Shown: in pieces, positions 1 to 10,306 of the stretch
How the letters are laid out: each line of letters opens with the position of its first letter
How positions within the stretch are numbered: the stretch's first letter is position 1
DNA from: Medakamo hakoo
Lineage: Eukaryota; Chlorophyta; Trebouxiophyceae; Coccomyxaceae
Length of the DNA stretch: 64,000 nt
Reading direction: 5' to 3'
Assembly: GCA_026636295.1 (NCBI GenBank)
Contig: CP089459.1
Location: 124,001-188,000 of the forward strand
Program-made: the position numbers and the translations under genes
Notes under the pieces: model-generated
Told to the model about the DNA's origin: nothing
Database searches by the model: none
The model's input: only the letters and a program-made list of their open reading frames with translations

Positions 1-41
1 TCTCTCCAACCCACCTGGAGAGAGCCACACCTTGACCAGCC

Positions 42-2512
42 ATGTCAAAGGTACGCGCGCGCTTTCGGGCGGCCTGCCGAGGTCGCACGCGCGCGACGAA
101 CCGACAGTGACCTGCCCATTCACCCAGCGCCACCCCCACCCACCACCCCCTTCACCACACAGCGCACCATCACCGCCTACGTCGTCGACGTCTCACCGCC
201 TGCGGCCGCCTTCCTGCCAGCGGTGCGAGACGCGCTCTTGTCGGCTGTCATGGTGAAGGTGAGCGGAGTGTCGAAAAAAAGCCGGCGAGCTCGGGGGTCG
301 CTGGCCGCAACCCCGCACCCACACACACACACACACCCTCCATCCACCACCACCACCACCACCCCACACACACCAGGCCGGCGCCCAGCGCCCGCACGAC
401 GAGGTCGCCCTCATCACCTACGGCTCCTCCACCACAGACAACGCGCCCGCTGCTGAAGCCGACGCGGCCGGTGAGCCGGGCCAGTACGCGGGCGTCGTCA
501 ACGCCAGCCGCGCGGCCGCGCGCGCCCGGTGGGGCGGACCGCCGTCGTGCGTGCCACTCCACGCGGACGCCGACGGCGCCGTGGCCGCCGGCCTGCTGTC
601 CGTGTGGCACGCGGGACGGCGCGCGGCGCTGTTGGAAGCCATCAACGCGCTGCCGGCCGCGGCGCACGGCGGCGGAGCGGCGCCGCCCCCGCCCCCGCCC
701 GACCTGGTCGACGCGCTCCTCGTCGCGGCCGACGCGGTGTCGACCGCCGCGGCCGCGCGCCCGGACGCGCTCCAATCCAAAAACGTGGTGGCCCGCTTCG
801 TCCTCATCTCCCCGCTGGGCGTGCCGCCGCCGTGTGGGCCACCAGACGCGGCGACGGTGGACGGGTTCACCACCGCGGCCGCGGGCGTGGGCGGGAGTTT
901 GGAGGTGGTGGTCGTCCACCCGCCGGCCGAGCCGGGGGCCGACGCTCCGCCGCCGCGCGCGCACCCGGCCCTCGCCGCCCTGGCCCCCCTCCTCACGGCC
1001 CTGCCCCACAAGTGGGACGTCCGCCTGGCAGCCGGGCCGGAGGGCGTGCTGGGCGCCCTGGCCGACCCGGGCGTCGGGTCGAGCGTGTACTTCTCCGGCG
1101 ACCTGGCCCTGGCGCCCGGGCCCGACGGGTCGCCCGGCCCCGCGTCCATCGCCGTCAAAGTCTCCAAGCTCACGGCGCCCGCCCGGCCGCCACCCTGGGA
1201 AGCCGTCATCGGGACGGGGTCCGAAGGCGGCGGCGGCGGCCCGCACGCCTGGGCGAAAGTCGGGCGGGACGTGAGCTACCGCCAGGTCGTGGACGAGGAC
1301 GACGCCAGTGGTGGCGGTGTGGGTGCGTCCGCCGGCCCGTCTGCGGCGACCACCTCACCCGGCGGCACGGCCGCGACCAACCCGCACTTCAACCCGGCCG
1401 CCCGCGTCCCGGCCTGGCGGTATGGCGGGGAGTGGGTGCCCGTCCCGTCGTCCATCAAGGGGCGGCTCGGGTATGGCGCGCCCAAATCCCTGTCGCTCGT
1501 CGGCGTCGCCGTCCCGGCGCCCGGCCCGGCCCAGGTCTGCCCACCCAATGGGGTGTGGCTGCTGGCCGCCTCGCCCGCGGGTGGGGCCGTGGGCGTGGCG
1601 GGCCGGGCGGCGCTGGGCGCGCTGGCCGGCGCGGTGTCCCGCACAGGCGGCGCGGCGCTCTTTCGCTGGGTCGCCCGCGAATCGTCCGAGGCGGGCGGGG
1701 GGCCGCCCCGCCTGTACGCGGGCTACCCCGCGCTGCCGGGCGAGTTTGACGTGGGCGGCGCGGAAGCGGCGCTGGAAGCTGAAGTCGCCGCGGCGGTCGG
1801 CGGCGGCGGCGGGGCGGCGGTGCGCCCGCCCGCCCGCCACCCGGCCTGCTTCGTCCTCGTCGAGCTGCCCTTTTTCGAGGACGTCCGCCCGCTCCACTTC
1901 CCGTCCTTCCCACCCGTCGACGGGCTGGCTGACGGGGGTGAGGAGGGCGGTGGGACGGCGACGGAGGAGGGGTTTGTGCTGGTGCCGCCGTCTGCGGCCG
2001 TGGCCGCCACCGCGCCGCCGCCGCCAGAACCTTCTCGCTTTGCGCCCACGCCCGCCCAGGTCAACGCGGCCCTGGACCTGGTCGACGCCTGGGACGTTTC
2101 CACCCGCCCGGGACCCGAAGCCGCGCCCAACCCCGTCCGCGCCCGGGCCCTGGCCTGGATTGCCGTGCGCGCGGTCGCGGCCGCTGACGCGGAGCCGGGC
2201 GTCGCGCCCGTCCTCACGGCGCCGCCCGTCCGGCTGTCCGCCGCCGCCGAAACCACGGTCGGCGGGGCTGCCATGGTCCGCCCTTTACTGTCGGACCCGA
2301 CCGCCCGGTGTGTCTACCCGGGCGGCGCGCCACCTGGGTCGGCCGCCGACGCTGCGGCGGCCGCTTTTGCGCGCGCGTTCAAAGACACGGTGCGCGAGGT
2401 GGCCGAGCCGTCGGAAGCCGACCGCAAGAGCAAAATGAAGGGCGGTGGGGCGGGGCGTGGGCGTGGTGGGCGGTCGCCGACTGTGTCGGCGGACGCGATG
2501 GAGGAGGGGTGA
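42..2512 (+). CDS. KU80: Ku80 (XRCC5) DNA end-binding subunit
   Basis: Exons 42-50, 163-258 and 377-2512 give a 746-residue protein. Ku80 pairs with Ku70 to clamp broken DNA ends in nuclear non-homologous end joining and telomere protection. The N-terminal von Willebrand A fold starts with AYVVDVSPP and continues with DEVALITYGSS. The Ku beta-barrel region carries DVSYRQVVDEDD (about residue 330) and SSIKGRLGYG. The bridge shows FVLVELPFFEDVRPLHF (about 523), and the arm shows FAPTPAQVNAALDLVDAW (about 589); both align with animal Ku80 from memory. The usual C-terminal DNA-PKcs-binding region is not recognisable, and the protein ends in a basic, Gly-rich tail. The first coding exon encodes only Met-Ser-Lys before a GT donor. 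It was chosen because exon 2 joins in frame and restores the normal start of the domain. Family is confident; the exon 1 start is likely. Confidence 0.9.
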
Positions 2513-2818
2513 CGAGGAGATGATGGGACAGAGAGCAGCGTCGTCTTATTCTATGTGTGTGTGTATTGCTATGCGCTCTTGCTTTAGAAACGATGGACTC
2601 CGGTCAGCATGGCTCGGCGGGCGAAGGGCAGCGAGCCGATCGATCACAACCAAGGGCCCGCATCGGTTAGCTTCGATCCACAACCCCTGGGATGTGCCAC
2701 TCTCTCCTCCCCCTGTGTTGACCCATATGCCAACCACAGAGCACGGTGCTTTATGTGCACCATGAGGGGTCTCTTCCATCATGGAGCCACGGCCCCGTCT
2801 CATCCCAAACGACTTATC

Positions 2819-2835
2819 AGTGCTGACTCAGCACT
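2819..2835. repeat. Short palindrome with TGACTCA core
   Basis: AGTGCTGA-C-TCAGCACT is a perfect 8 bp inverted repeat around one base. Its centre, TGACTCA, equals the bZIP (AP-1/GCN4) consensus. It may be a protein-binding site or a small stem; no neighbouring promoter is obvious. Confidence 0.5.
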
Positions 2836-2842
2836 AATAAGA

Positions 2843-2882
2843 GACTCGTAGTCTCCCTCGATGACTCGCAGTCTCCCTCGAT
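2843..2882. repeat. Two-copy 20 bp tandem repeat
   Basis: Two adjacent 20 bp copies (2843-2862 and 2863-2882), each reading GACTCGyAGTCTCCCTCGAT, differ only at position 7 (T versus C). No function is evident. Confidence 0.75.
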
Positions 2883-2930
2883 CCCTTCCGCACGACGCTC
2901 ACCACCCCCTCCCACCCTTCCACACCCGCG

Positions 2931-2969
2931 CCCTTTTTTTTGATGGGGGCCCCCCGTCAAAAAAAAGGG
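2931..2969. terminator. Near-perfect hairpin with T8 on both strands
   Basis: The left arm, 2931-2949, is CCC, eight T, GAT and five G. The right arm to 2969 is its complement, with one position that would be a G-T wobble in RNA and almost no loop. Each strand therefore presents a T8 run. That fits a two-way RNA polymerase III stop, or simply a snap-back element. On the minus strand it lies about 50 bases beyond the tRNA-like T-arm. The structure is directly visible; the terminator role is inference. Confidence 0.4.
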
Positions 2970-3008
2970 TGCGCTAGAGTGGGAAGTCTGTAGATTCTCA
3001 GCTTGATC

Positions 3009-3040
3009 CACCCGGAACGGGGGTCGAACCCGTGACTTCG
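3009..3040 (-). tRNA. tRNA-like 3' part (T-arm plus acceptor strand)
   Basis: On the minus strand, 3033-3017 forms a perfect tRNA T-arm: stem ACGGG/CCCGT around loop TTCGACC, which also matches the polymerase III B box. It is followed by TCCGGGT, shaped like the 3' strand of an acceptor stem. I could not find the matching 5' acceptor strand, a D-arm (A box) or a foldable anticodon arm within about 100 bases upstream. It is best read as a tRNA relic or as one exon of a split, intron-bearing or permuted tRNA. The amino acid cannot be assigned. Confidence 0.35.
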
Positions 3041-3539
3041 GCTTAGCGTTCTAAATGTGTATGTCTCGCGGGGCGGCGGGCCGTGGAGCAAAGGATTTGG
3101 GGCGGGGGAGAGGAGCGAGTGGTTATGAGGGGGAATAGAACCCTGAATCACACGCCCCTCCGCCCACACACCCCAAACCCTTCGGTCACACAAACCACCG
3201 CCGATATAGTCCGGTAAGATGTTGCATTGTTAGGAGAGCCGCGAACTGTCCACTGTTCCACCCGGGCTTGAGCGCAGTTAGTGCTGAAAGTGAATTTTTT
3301 GGCTTTATGAATGGTGACACAGTCATTCCGGGAGGGTGCAAGGTGTTTGAGAGCCGCCGGGCCGGAGCCTGCGTGCTTCAGTGGCCGTGCAGGTTTCCAC
3401 GGTCCAGGCAATGCGTGCGCAGTGGAGGAGGGGAGGGATCATGCGTGCACGGGCGGGGCGATGACGGCGGACATTTTTCGCACCCCACACACGCGCGCGG
3501 GGATGGATGCAAACATTTTTCGTCGACCGATTTCTTTTT

Positions 3540-5480
3540 TCACTCGTCCGCCTTTTCTCCGCCCTGTTCTCCACCCTCATCCTCCCCGTCATCTTCCGGT
3601 AAGTACTCCACCGCCACATCCCACCTGGAACCAGGCGCGCCCGCGCTCACATACTTCACAAAGCGCATGAGCCCATCATCCCGCAGCGTCAGGTTGAGGC
3701 AGTTGGCGGCCGCGGGCGCGTTGATGACGCCGTCGTCCGCGTCCGCGGCACGGTACACGGCTGCGGCGGCAGCGGCGGCGCTGCTCCCACCCGCCTTGCC
3801 CTTGTCCTCCTCGTCCTCATCCGCTAAAATGTACGCCTCAAAGCCACCCACGTCGCCCGCGGCCCAGGGAGACGTGTCGGAATCGCCTTCACCCGCGTCG
3901 TCGACAAAGCAGAGGACAGCGTCCAGGCGTGGAGCCGACGTGATCGCGCCAAAGTGAGCGACGGTGTAGTCCAGGCCCGGGCGGAAACGGCGCGGGCCGT
4001 CGGGCGCGGCGGCCAGCTGGGTGACGGTCGTGCACGCGCGGAGCAGGCGGGCGAAGGCCGGAGACAGGAACAGGGCGTCCTGGATGGACGCGAGCGCCGC
4101 GCCAGCCGCGGCGGCGGGGTCGGACGGCGCCGCCTCCGGCTCGTCGCTCCCGCCCGTCAAGCTGGCGGGGTCGGCCGCGCCGCCTTCCCACCGCAGGTAG
4201 CGCTGTTTGTGCGGCGGGCCGCGCACGGCCCACCCGCCGCGCTGGCCGACCGTCGCGTCGGCCGGCATGCGCCAGGCGCCCAAGCCGTCCGCCGCGTCCG
4301 CGGCTTTGATGAGGGCCACCACCCGGTCCGCGACCTCCTGCCTCAGGAAGCGGTGCAGCTGGACGGAGCCGTCGGACGTGAAGCGGGCCCGGACGGCGGC
4401 CCAGGCGGCAGGCTTCAAGTACGCGGGGTTGACCCACGGGCCGAGCGCTTCCAGGTCTGCGGGCGACAGGTCGGCGTCCGTGGGCTCGGCAAACGGGCTG
4501 TGGTGCGCCAGGCAGTCCTCGCCCCGGCGCAGCTGGAGCTGGGCCAGGGAGGCGGCGTCCCCGCCCGCCGGCGCGGCGGGGGCGTGGAACCAGCCCGAAA
4601 TGGACAGCCGGGGCTTGGCTTCGGCGACGACCTCTTGCACGGCGTGGAACGACACGCCCGGCTGCACCGCAAACATGGCCAGGCTGTTCCAGGACGGCGG
4701 TAGGCTGACGGTCGGCTCGGTGGCGGGCGTGCCGGCCGCGCCGGGCGACGCGAGCGGGAACAGCTCCAACCCACCGCCGTCGGCGCCCACGCTCCAGCCC
4801 TCGTCCGGGTCCGTCAGGTACAGAATCCAGGAGACGCGCCGGGTGCCGATGACGTCGTCGTGCGTCAGCAAGTGGCCGCCGCGGGCGTACACGTTCGCCG
4901 AACAGTCGGTGGTGGGGGCGAGATCGCCGCACCCGGTGATGGCGCGGACCGCGTCCCGGAACGTCTCTGAGTACAGCGCGGCCTTCACGGACATGAGGGC
5001 CGGCAGCTTGGCAGCGGCCGCCGGGTCCAGGGCGTCCAGGTTGCCCAGGTCGCCTGGGTGGGTGGGGGATGATGGCGGGGGGACGTGAGCGCGGGGGGGG
5101 AGGGTGGCTGCCGCCGACGACGACGCAGCGGCCTGAGCGACACGCCGGCGGCTAGGCGCGACCGCATGCCCGCTCCGTCCCGGCCGCCCTCGCCTCTCAC
5201 CTGTTTGAAACACTTTGAACAGATCCGTCTCTTTGTACGTGGCCTGTACGTGCTCCACGATCTCATCGCGGGCGGCTCGCAGAACCGCCGGGTCAAAGAC
5301 GGCCGTGAGCTGGACGTGCGGGAATGGGGCGGCTGCTGCGTAGGATTTGGCCAGGGATGCGAGCGATTCGGGCGCGAGGAGCGACGCGAGGAGCACAGCA
5401 GCAGGGTCGGCGGCGTCCGCAGCGCCCTTGGCTTTTTTGGCCGGGGGCGGGGCGGCCGCGGGCGCTTCCGTGACGGTCAT
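3540..5480 (-). CDS. OGFOD1: OGFOD1/Tpa1-type prolyl 3-hydroxylase
   Basis: Exons 5480-5201 and 5053-3540 (minus) give 597 residues. The family is Fe(II)/2-oxoglutarate dioxygenases that hydroxylate a proline of ribosomal protein uS12 and affect translation termination. The catalytic domain shows the HxD iron pair in LLTHDDV (H158, D160), followed by SWILYLTDPDEGW. The distal His is in VSFHAVQEV (H230), and the 2-oxoglutarate Arg is in AKPRLSISGWFH. A second, degenerate C-terminal domain follows, as in the family. The N-terminus has a basic KKAK patch, consistent with a nuclear/cytosolic protein. The intron (147 nt) keeps the frame open, so it had to be recognised from GTGAG...CAG and the non-conserved insert. 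The protein ends just before the AT-richer gap, tail to tail with Ku80. Confidence 0.88.
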   Translation of the reverse strand: MTVTEAPAAAPPPAKKAKGAADAADPAAVLLASLLAPESLASLAKSYAAAAPFPHVQLTAVFDPAVLRAARDEIVEHVQATYKETDLFKVFQTGERRGRPGRSGHAVAPSRRRVAQAAASSSAAATLPPRAHVPPPSSPTHPGDLGNLDALDPAAAAKLPALMSVKAALYSETFRDAVRAITGCGDLAPTTDCSANVYARGGHLLTHDDVIGTRRVSWILYLTDPDEGWSVGADGGGLELFPLASPGAAGTPATEPTVSLPPSWNSLAMFAVQPGVSFHAVQEVVAEAKPRLSISGWFHAPAAPAGGDAASLAQLQLRRGEDCLAHHSPFAEPTDADLSPADLEALGPWVNPAYLKPAAWAAVRARFTSDGSVQLHRFLRQEVADRVVALIKAADAADGLGAWRMPADATVGQRGGWAVRGPPHKQRYLRWEGGAADPASLTGGSDEPEAAPSDPAAAAGAALASIQDALFLSPAFARLLRACTTVTQLAAAPDGPRRFRPGLDYTVAHFGAITSAPRLDAVLCFVDDAGEGDSDTSPWAAGDVGGFEAYILADEDEEDKGKAGGSSAAAAAAAVYRAADADDGVINAPAAANCLNLTLRDDGLMRFVKYVSAGAPGSRWDVAVEYLPEDDGEDEGGEQGGEKADE

Positions 5481-5829
5481 TTTTTTTTGGTGTCGGGCGA
5501 GCAAAACGGGCGAGTGCACACACTGCGCGGGGGGGCGCCACCCAGCACTCCCACCACCACTGTTTCCTTCCCGCCCGCCGGACTGGAAAGGAAAAAAAAC
5601 AGGCATTCGGTTTGCACACACACACACACACACACCTCACACTCTCTCTCTTTTGTAAAGACTCCTCTCTTTCGGTTTTCTGGGGCGCGTCTGACGCGCA
5701 CGCACTTTTGCGCTCCCTCCCGCCCGCCCTCTTTCCCATTCCCCCACTCCGCTCTCTCTGAAGGAAAAACAAGACCGCACGCCAAGGGGAAGACCCCCGC
5801 TCTCTCACCACACGCACTCCCTCCCTCAC
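5481..5829. other. Gap with CA repeat, OGFOD1 5' side
   Basis: This 349 bp lies between the ISWI stop and the OGFOD1-type start, both on the minus strand, so it must carry the OGFOD1 promoter. It contains a CA repeat at 5615-5635 and pyrimidine-rich stretches. No TATA-like element or extra gene was seen. Confidence 0.5.
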
Positions 5830-5961
5830 TCAAGCGACGGCTTCCGCCTTGAGCTTCTTGCTGGACGGCGGGTCGCCGCCCGCGCCGTCGTCGTCGTCGC
5901 CGCCGACCGACCCGCCGCGCGCCGACGAGCCGGGGCGCGACCCACCGCGGCCGCTGCCGCC

Positions 5962-5992
<31 letters not shown>

Positions 5993-8900
5993 CCCGCCTC
6001 CTTCTCGATCAGCTTGACCAGGGCCTCGACCCGGCGGGCCAGCTCCATGGGCGTGCGCGACTTCAGGAACCAGTCGAACCGGAAGCGCCAGCACTTGCGC
6101 ACGGCCGCCTTCAGCTCCTCCCAGTTGCCCCACCCGACCTTGTCGGTCATGCACAGCAAGAAGCGGTCGGCTTCCTCGTTGAAGGCGCGCGCCTTGCCGC
6201 CCGCCGACCCGGCGCCGGGGACGCGCAGCTCCTGCCACGGGTTTTTGTAGGAGGCCAGCTTGCCGCGCAGGGCGGACGTGATGGCGGCGTGGCGGGCCAG
6301 CCGTTCCTCCCCCTTTTCGATCGCGCGAATGATTTTTTCGCCGTCGGACAGGCTGCCGACCTTGTCCCAAAACACGGCCGCGTACGCCTTGACGTCGGCC
6401 TCCGTCTTGGTCTCGACTTCGCGGGCGATGGCGGCCAGGTCGTCGCGGCCGTACCGCTCCGACGCTTTGACAAAGGCCTGGAACTCCTTGCGGCCCCACG
6501 ACGAAAAGCCGGCGGCTTGCAGGCGCGCGCGCTCGGCGACGTCCTCCTCCGACAGCGGTTCCTTGACGGGCAGCGCCGCGATCGCCGCCTTGACCGTTTC
6601 CTCGGACGCGCCCTCCTTGATGGCTTGCGCCTTCTTCTTCTCGACGGCGTCCACGTATTCCGCGTACTCGCGCTCCTTGTCGGCCAGGGCCTCCAGGCGG
6701 ACCGTGTCGAAAAACTGGTGTTCGGGGTACGACACTTCGGCGATTTTCTTGGTCGCGCCCGCGCCGCCGGCGCCCTTGGGGCCGCCGCCGCCGCCGCCGC
6801 CGCCGGCTTTCAGGGCCTGGCGGTAGTACGCGTCTTCGGAGTAGGTGTGGACGCGCTTGCGTTCCCGCTTGGGGGGGTCGACCCACGCGCCGGCCATGAT
6901 CGCCTTCAGGTTTTGGGCGTCGATGGCCTCGCCGTCGCCCGGCCCGCCGCCGCCGTCGCCGCCGTCGCCCTCGTCCTTGTACTCGTACAGCGACATGCCG
7001 CCGTCCATGGTGAACTTCATGGCCCCGTCCGCAAACTGCTGCATCTTGGCGTTGAGCTCGGCCGTCGCCTTCTCGCCCTTGGCGATGATCGCGTCGATGT
7101 CCTCCTCCGTCAGGGACGCCGCGTCCGAGGAGAAGACGCGCTCCGCGCCGTACCGCACCATGGCCAACAGGTCCTCCTTGTTCACGGTCTTGGTGTTCTC
7201 CGTCAGCCGGCCCTGCTGGATGACCAGGGCGTCCAGCCGCAGCTTCTTGTACGCCTTCTCGATGACCTTCTCCTCGATGGAGTGCTCCGTGCAAAACCGG
7301 AAGACCTGGACCTCCTTCTTCTGGCCGATGCGGTGGGCGCGGTCCATGGCCTGCAAGTCCATCTGCGGGTTCCAGTCCGAGTCGTACAGGACGACGGTGT
7401 CGGCGGTGTACAGGTTGATGCCCAGGCCGCCCGCGCGCGTGGACAGCAGGAAGACGAAGCGGTCGGAGTTTTCGGCGTTGTACGCGTCGATCATGGCCTC
7501 CCGGTCCTCGCCGCTCGTGTTGCCGTCGATGCGGCAGTAGGCGTACTGGCGGTACAGGCAGTAGTCTTCCAGGATGTCCAGCAGGCGCGTCATCTGGGAG
7601 AAGATGAGGACGCGCGAGCCGCGCGCCTGCAGCTTGGGCAGCAGGCGGTCGAGCAGGACCATCTTGCCCGACGCGTCGATCAGGTGGTCGCCCGTCACGT
7701 ACGGCGGGCCCGGCTCCGCGCCCTGGAACAGGTACGGGTGGTTGCAGCACTTGCGCAGTTGCATGACCACGTTCAGCAGGCGGGTCCGGTCGGCGCCGCC
7801 CTGGATCGCGTCAATGTCCTTTTGCAGCAGGGCCGCGTAAAACTTCTTTTGCAGGGCGGACATGCCGATCTTCAGGATGGTCTCCTTCTTGGGCGGCAGC
7901 CCCTTTTCGACGTCGGCCTTCAGGCGGCGCAGCAGGAAGGGGCGCAGGACCTTGTGCAGCTGGGAGACGACCTCGCCTTCCTCGCCCTTGGCGTCGCCGC
8001 CCTCGTCGGGCGAGACGGAGAACCATTCCTCGAACGTTTCGGCGGACGAGAAGATTTCGGGGAGCAGGAAGTGGAGCAGGGCCCACAGCTGGTGTGTGGG
8101 TGGGTGGGTGTGGGTGGGTGTTGCGGTGGGGTGGGTGAGAGAGGGGGGTGAGTTGTTTTTGCTCCGCCGTGGCGCGCGCACGCGCGCGCGCGCGCGTTTC
8201 TTCCTCCCGCCCTCCCACCGCCCCCCCACCCCTCTCACCTCGCGCAAGTTGTTCTGCAGCGGCGTCCCCGTGATCAGCAGGCGGAAGGCCGTGTCCAGGC
8301 GCTTGACGACCTGGAACAGGACGGACTTCTCGTTCTTGATGCGGTGCGCCTCGTCCATGATGACGTACTGCCACTTGACGGGCAGGAAGACGCCCTTTTC
8401 TTTGATGACCATTTCGAAGGAGGTGACGCACACGTCGAACGCGCCCTTCTGCATGATGGTCGCCTTCTGCTCCGCGCGCGCCGCCTTGTCGCCGTGGAAC
8501 TTGACGGCCCGGATGACGGGGCACCACTTCTTGAACTCGTTGATCCAGTTGTGCAGCGTGGACTTGGGGACGATGACCAGGTGAGGGCCCGTGATGCCCC
8601 GGAACTCGTGCAGGTAGCCCAGCAGCGAAATGGTTTGCAGGGTCTGGTGTGGGGGAGTGTGGGTGGTGGGAGGGTGGGTGTGGGTGGGTGGGGCGGGCGG
8701 GTGTGGAGGCGTGAGTGTGGGAGGGGGGAGGGGGGGAGAGGCAAGGCGGGTGTGTGGGTCCCCACCACCACCACCCACCCACCCACCCCCATCCCCCCTC
8801 CTCCCTGCCTCACCTTGCCCAGGCCCATCTCGTCCGCCAGGATGCCGTTCATGGAGTGGTCAAACAGGTGGATCAGCCAGTTCAGGCCCTCGATCTGGTA

Positions 8901-10027
8901 CTTGCGCATGGTCCCCGTGATGACGCCGGGCTGGACTTCCAGGCGGTGGCCGACGCCCTCGGCCGCGCCCTCGTCCGCGAGCAGCGCGTCGTCCTCGGCC
9001 GCCTCCGAGTCGGCGCCGGAGCCGTGGCGGCCGCCCTTTTTCTTCTTCTTGTCGGCGGCTCGGGCGGTGGTGGCGGCCTGGGTGGAGCCCGGGACAAAGT
9101 GCTGTGGGGAGTGTGGGGTGGGTGGCGGGGGCGTGTGAGTGGCGGTGGATGAGAGGGGAGCGGCGCGGGCGAGTCCGCGCCGGGCCTTTTTTTCGTTCGT
9201 CCACGGCCTCGCCCACCACCGCACCTTAAAGATCTCGGCCTGCTGGGTCAGGAATTCCAGGCGGCGGGCGCGGCGGGCGCGCTGTTGGTTGTTTGGGCGG
9301 GTGGGTGGGGTGAGAAGCGTGGAGGCGAGCGAACGAGGAGGCGCGAAAGCGCACCATCGGCCGGAGGGGACCGCGCAGCGGAACGGCGCAGAAAAACGCC
9401 CGCGACAGAGGGGCAAACCCTGCCCAAACCGCCAGCCACCCACCCCCAGGCGTGCACATGGGCGCACACCGTACGCTGGGATGGTCCTGGCGCGCAGCAC
9501 AGCCCCGCATCCGGCCCAAAAACGTTGCTGATGCAAGGGAAGGAAAAAAAAACGCACCTCGTCCGCGGCGAACGCCTTGTCCTCGGCCGCCTTGTCCGCC
9601 TTGATCTTGGCCAGGGCCTCCGTCCGCGCCTTCTTGGCTTCTTTCTGCTTGGCGATGGCCCGCGCGCGCTCGGCGGCCAGGGCCGGGTTGACGGCCTCCA
9701 GGCGCTGTGTGTGTGTTGCGTTTTTGGTGTTGATGGGGCGGTGGGGGTTCAAAAGCAGCGTTCGATGCGGTCGGGAAGGGGTCGGGGCCGCCCGCGGCGC
9801 GCAGGCCCCACCCGGGCCAAGGGGGACCAAGGCGATGTGCCCCCACACACCCAGCCGCTCACCTTTTGTTCAGCACTCTCATCGCCCGAGTCGTAGCCGG
9901 CCACGGGCGTCGCGCCGCCGGACGACCCGCCCTCCGACGCCGACGCGTTGGCAAGCTCGAAATCCTCCTCGTCCGCGGTGCCGGCCCCGCCCGTCAGGGC
10001 GGCGGACGGCTGGCGAGAGCCGGACAT
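5830..10027 (-). CDS. ISWI: ISWI-type SNF2 chromatin remodeling ATPase
   Basis: Six exons (minus): 10027-9863, 9704-9558, 9281-9225, 9101-8814, 8643-8239 and 8088-5830; 1106 residues, the usual ISWI length. It slides nucleosomes using ATP in the nucleus. Visible motifs are the ATP site ADEMGLGK (about 211-219), DEAH (about 316-319), ITGTPLQN, and the C-lobe motifs [11 protein letters not shown] and MDRAHRIGQ. The C-terminal half has the ISWI-specific HAND region ([18 protein letters not shown]), then SANT ([20 protein letters not shown]) and SLIDE ([20 protein letters not shown]) segments, which separates it from CHD or SWI2. The tail is Gly/Ser rich and ends KKLKAEAVA. Each exon is a multiple of three bases, so all introns are phase 0. 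Its start is 279 bp from the divergent S1-domain gene. Confidence 0.95.
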
Positions 10028-10306
10028 GGCTGCTGCGTGGTCGTTGTGCGGGTGGTGTGCACAGGCTTGTTTTCGTTGCTTCTGCTGCGCTTCGTGCGCG
10101 CTCGCTCGCTCCGCGGGCGAAAGTGAGACTGAGCCCACGCGGCGGGTTCTTCGCTCACTTGTTTTTTTCCTTCGCGCTCCGGCCCGGAGCACGCGCCCAC
10201 CCCGTTCCGCCGCGCACACGTACGCGGCCCGCGCGGCCCCTGACACACACAGAGCACGCGAATCCCTGGTTCCGGGCGTTCTCGCTTCGCCGCCTCGCCC
10301 AAAAAC
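10028..10306. promoter_or_regulatory. Divergent promoter, ISWI / S1-domain gene
   Basis: 279 bp separate the two start codons, so both 5' UTRs and both promoters must fit here. No TATA-like box was seen. Confidence 0.5.

Larger units (their letters stand above)
2513..3539. other. AT-richer gap between converging genes
   Basis: This 1 kb gap between the 3' ends of Ku80 and the OGFOD1-type gene is less GC-rich than the rest of the window, and I found no convincing protein. It holds a short TG run near 2554, a 17 bp inverted repeat (2819-2835), a 20 bp tandem repeat (2843-2882), a long hairpin with T8/A8 runs (2931-2969) and a tRNA-like T-arm (3017-3033). The mix suggests an RNA polymerase III locus or an old small-RNA gene cluster, but nothing in it is a confident gene. 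Confidence 0.5.

Noticed and set aside
248-1246. Long open frame on the minus strand opposite Ku80
   Set aside because: Arg/Gly-rich shadow of the Ku80 frame, common in GC-rich DNA; no conserved motif.
3290-3325. Sm-site-like AATTTTTTGG followed by a small hairpin, as in U-snRNAs
   Set aside because: No 5' sequence of U1, U2, U4 or U5 could be found upstream, and a similar ATTTTTTGG occurs near 44964 with no snRNA context.
6289-8151. 620-codon open frame on the plus strand opposite ISWI
   Set aside because: Mirror of the ISWI coding exon with Leu/Val/Asp/Arg bias; no domain and no splice logic.
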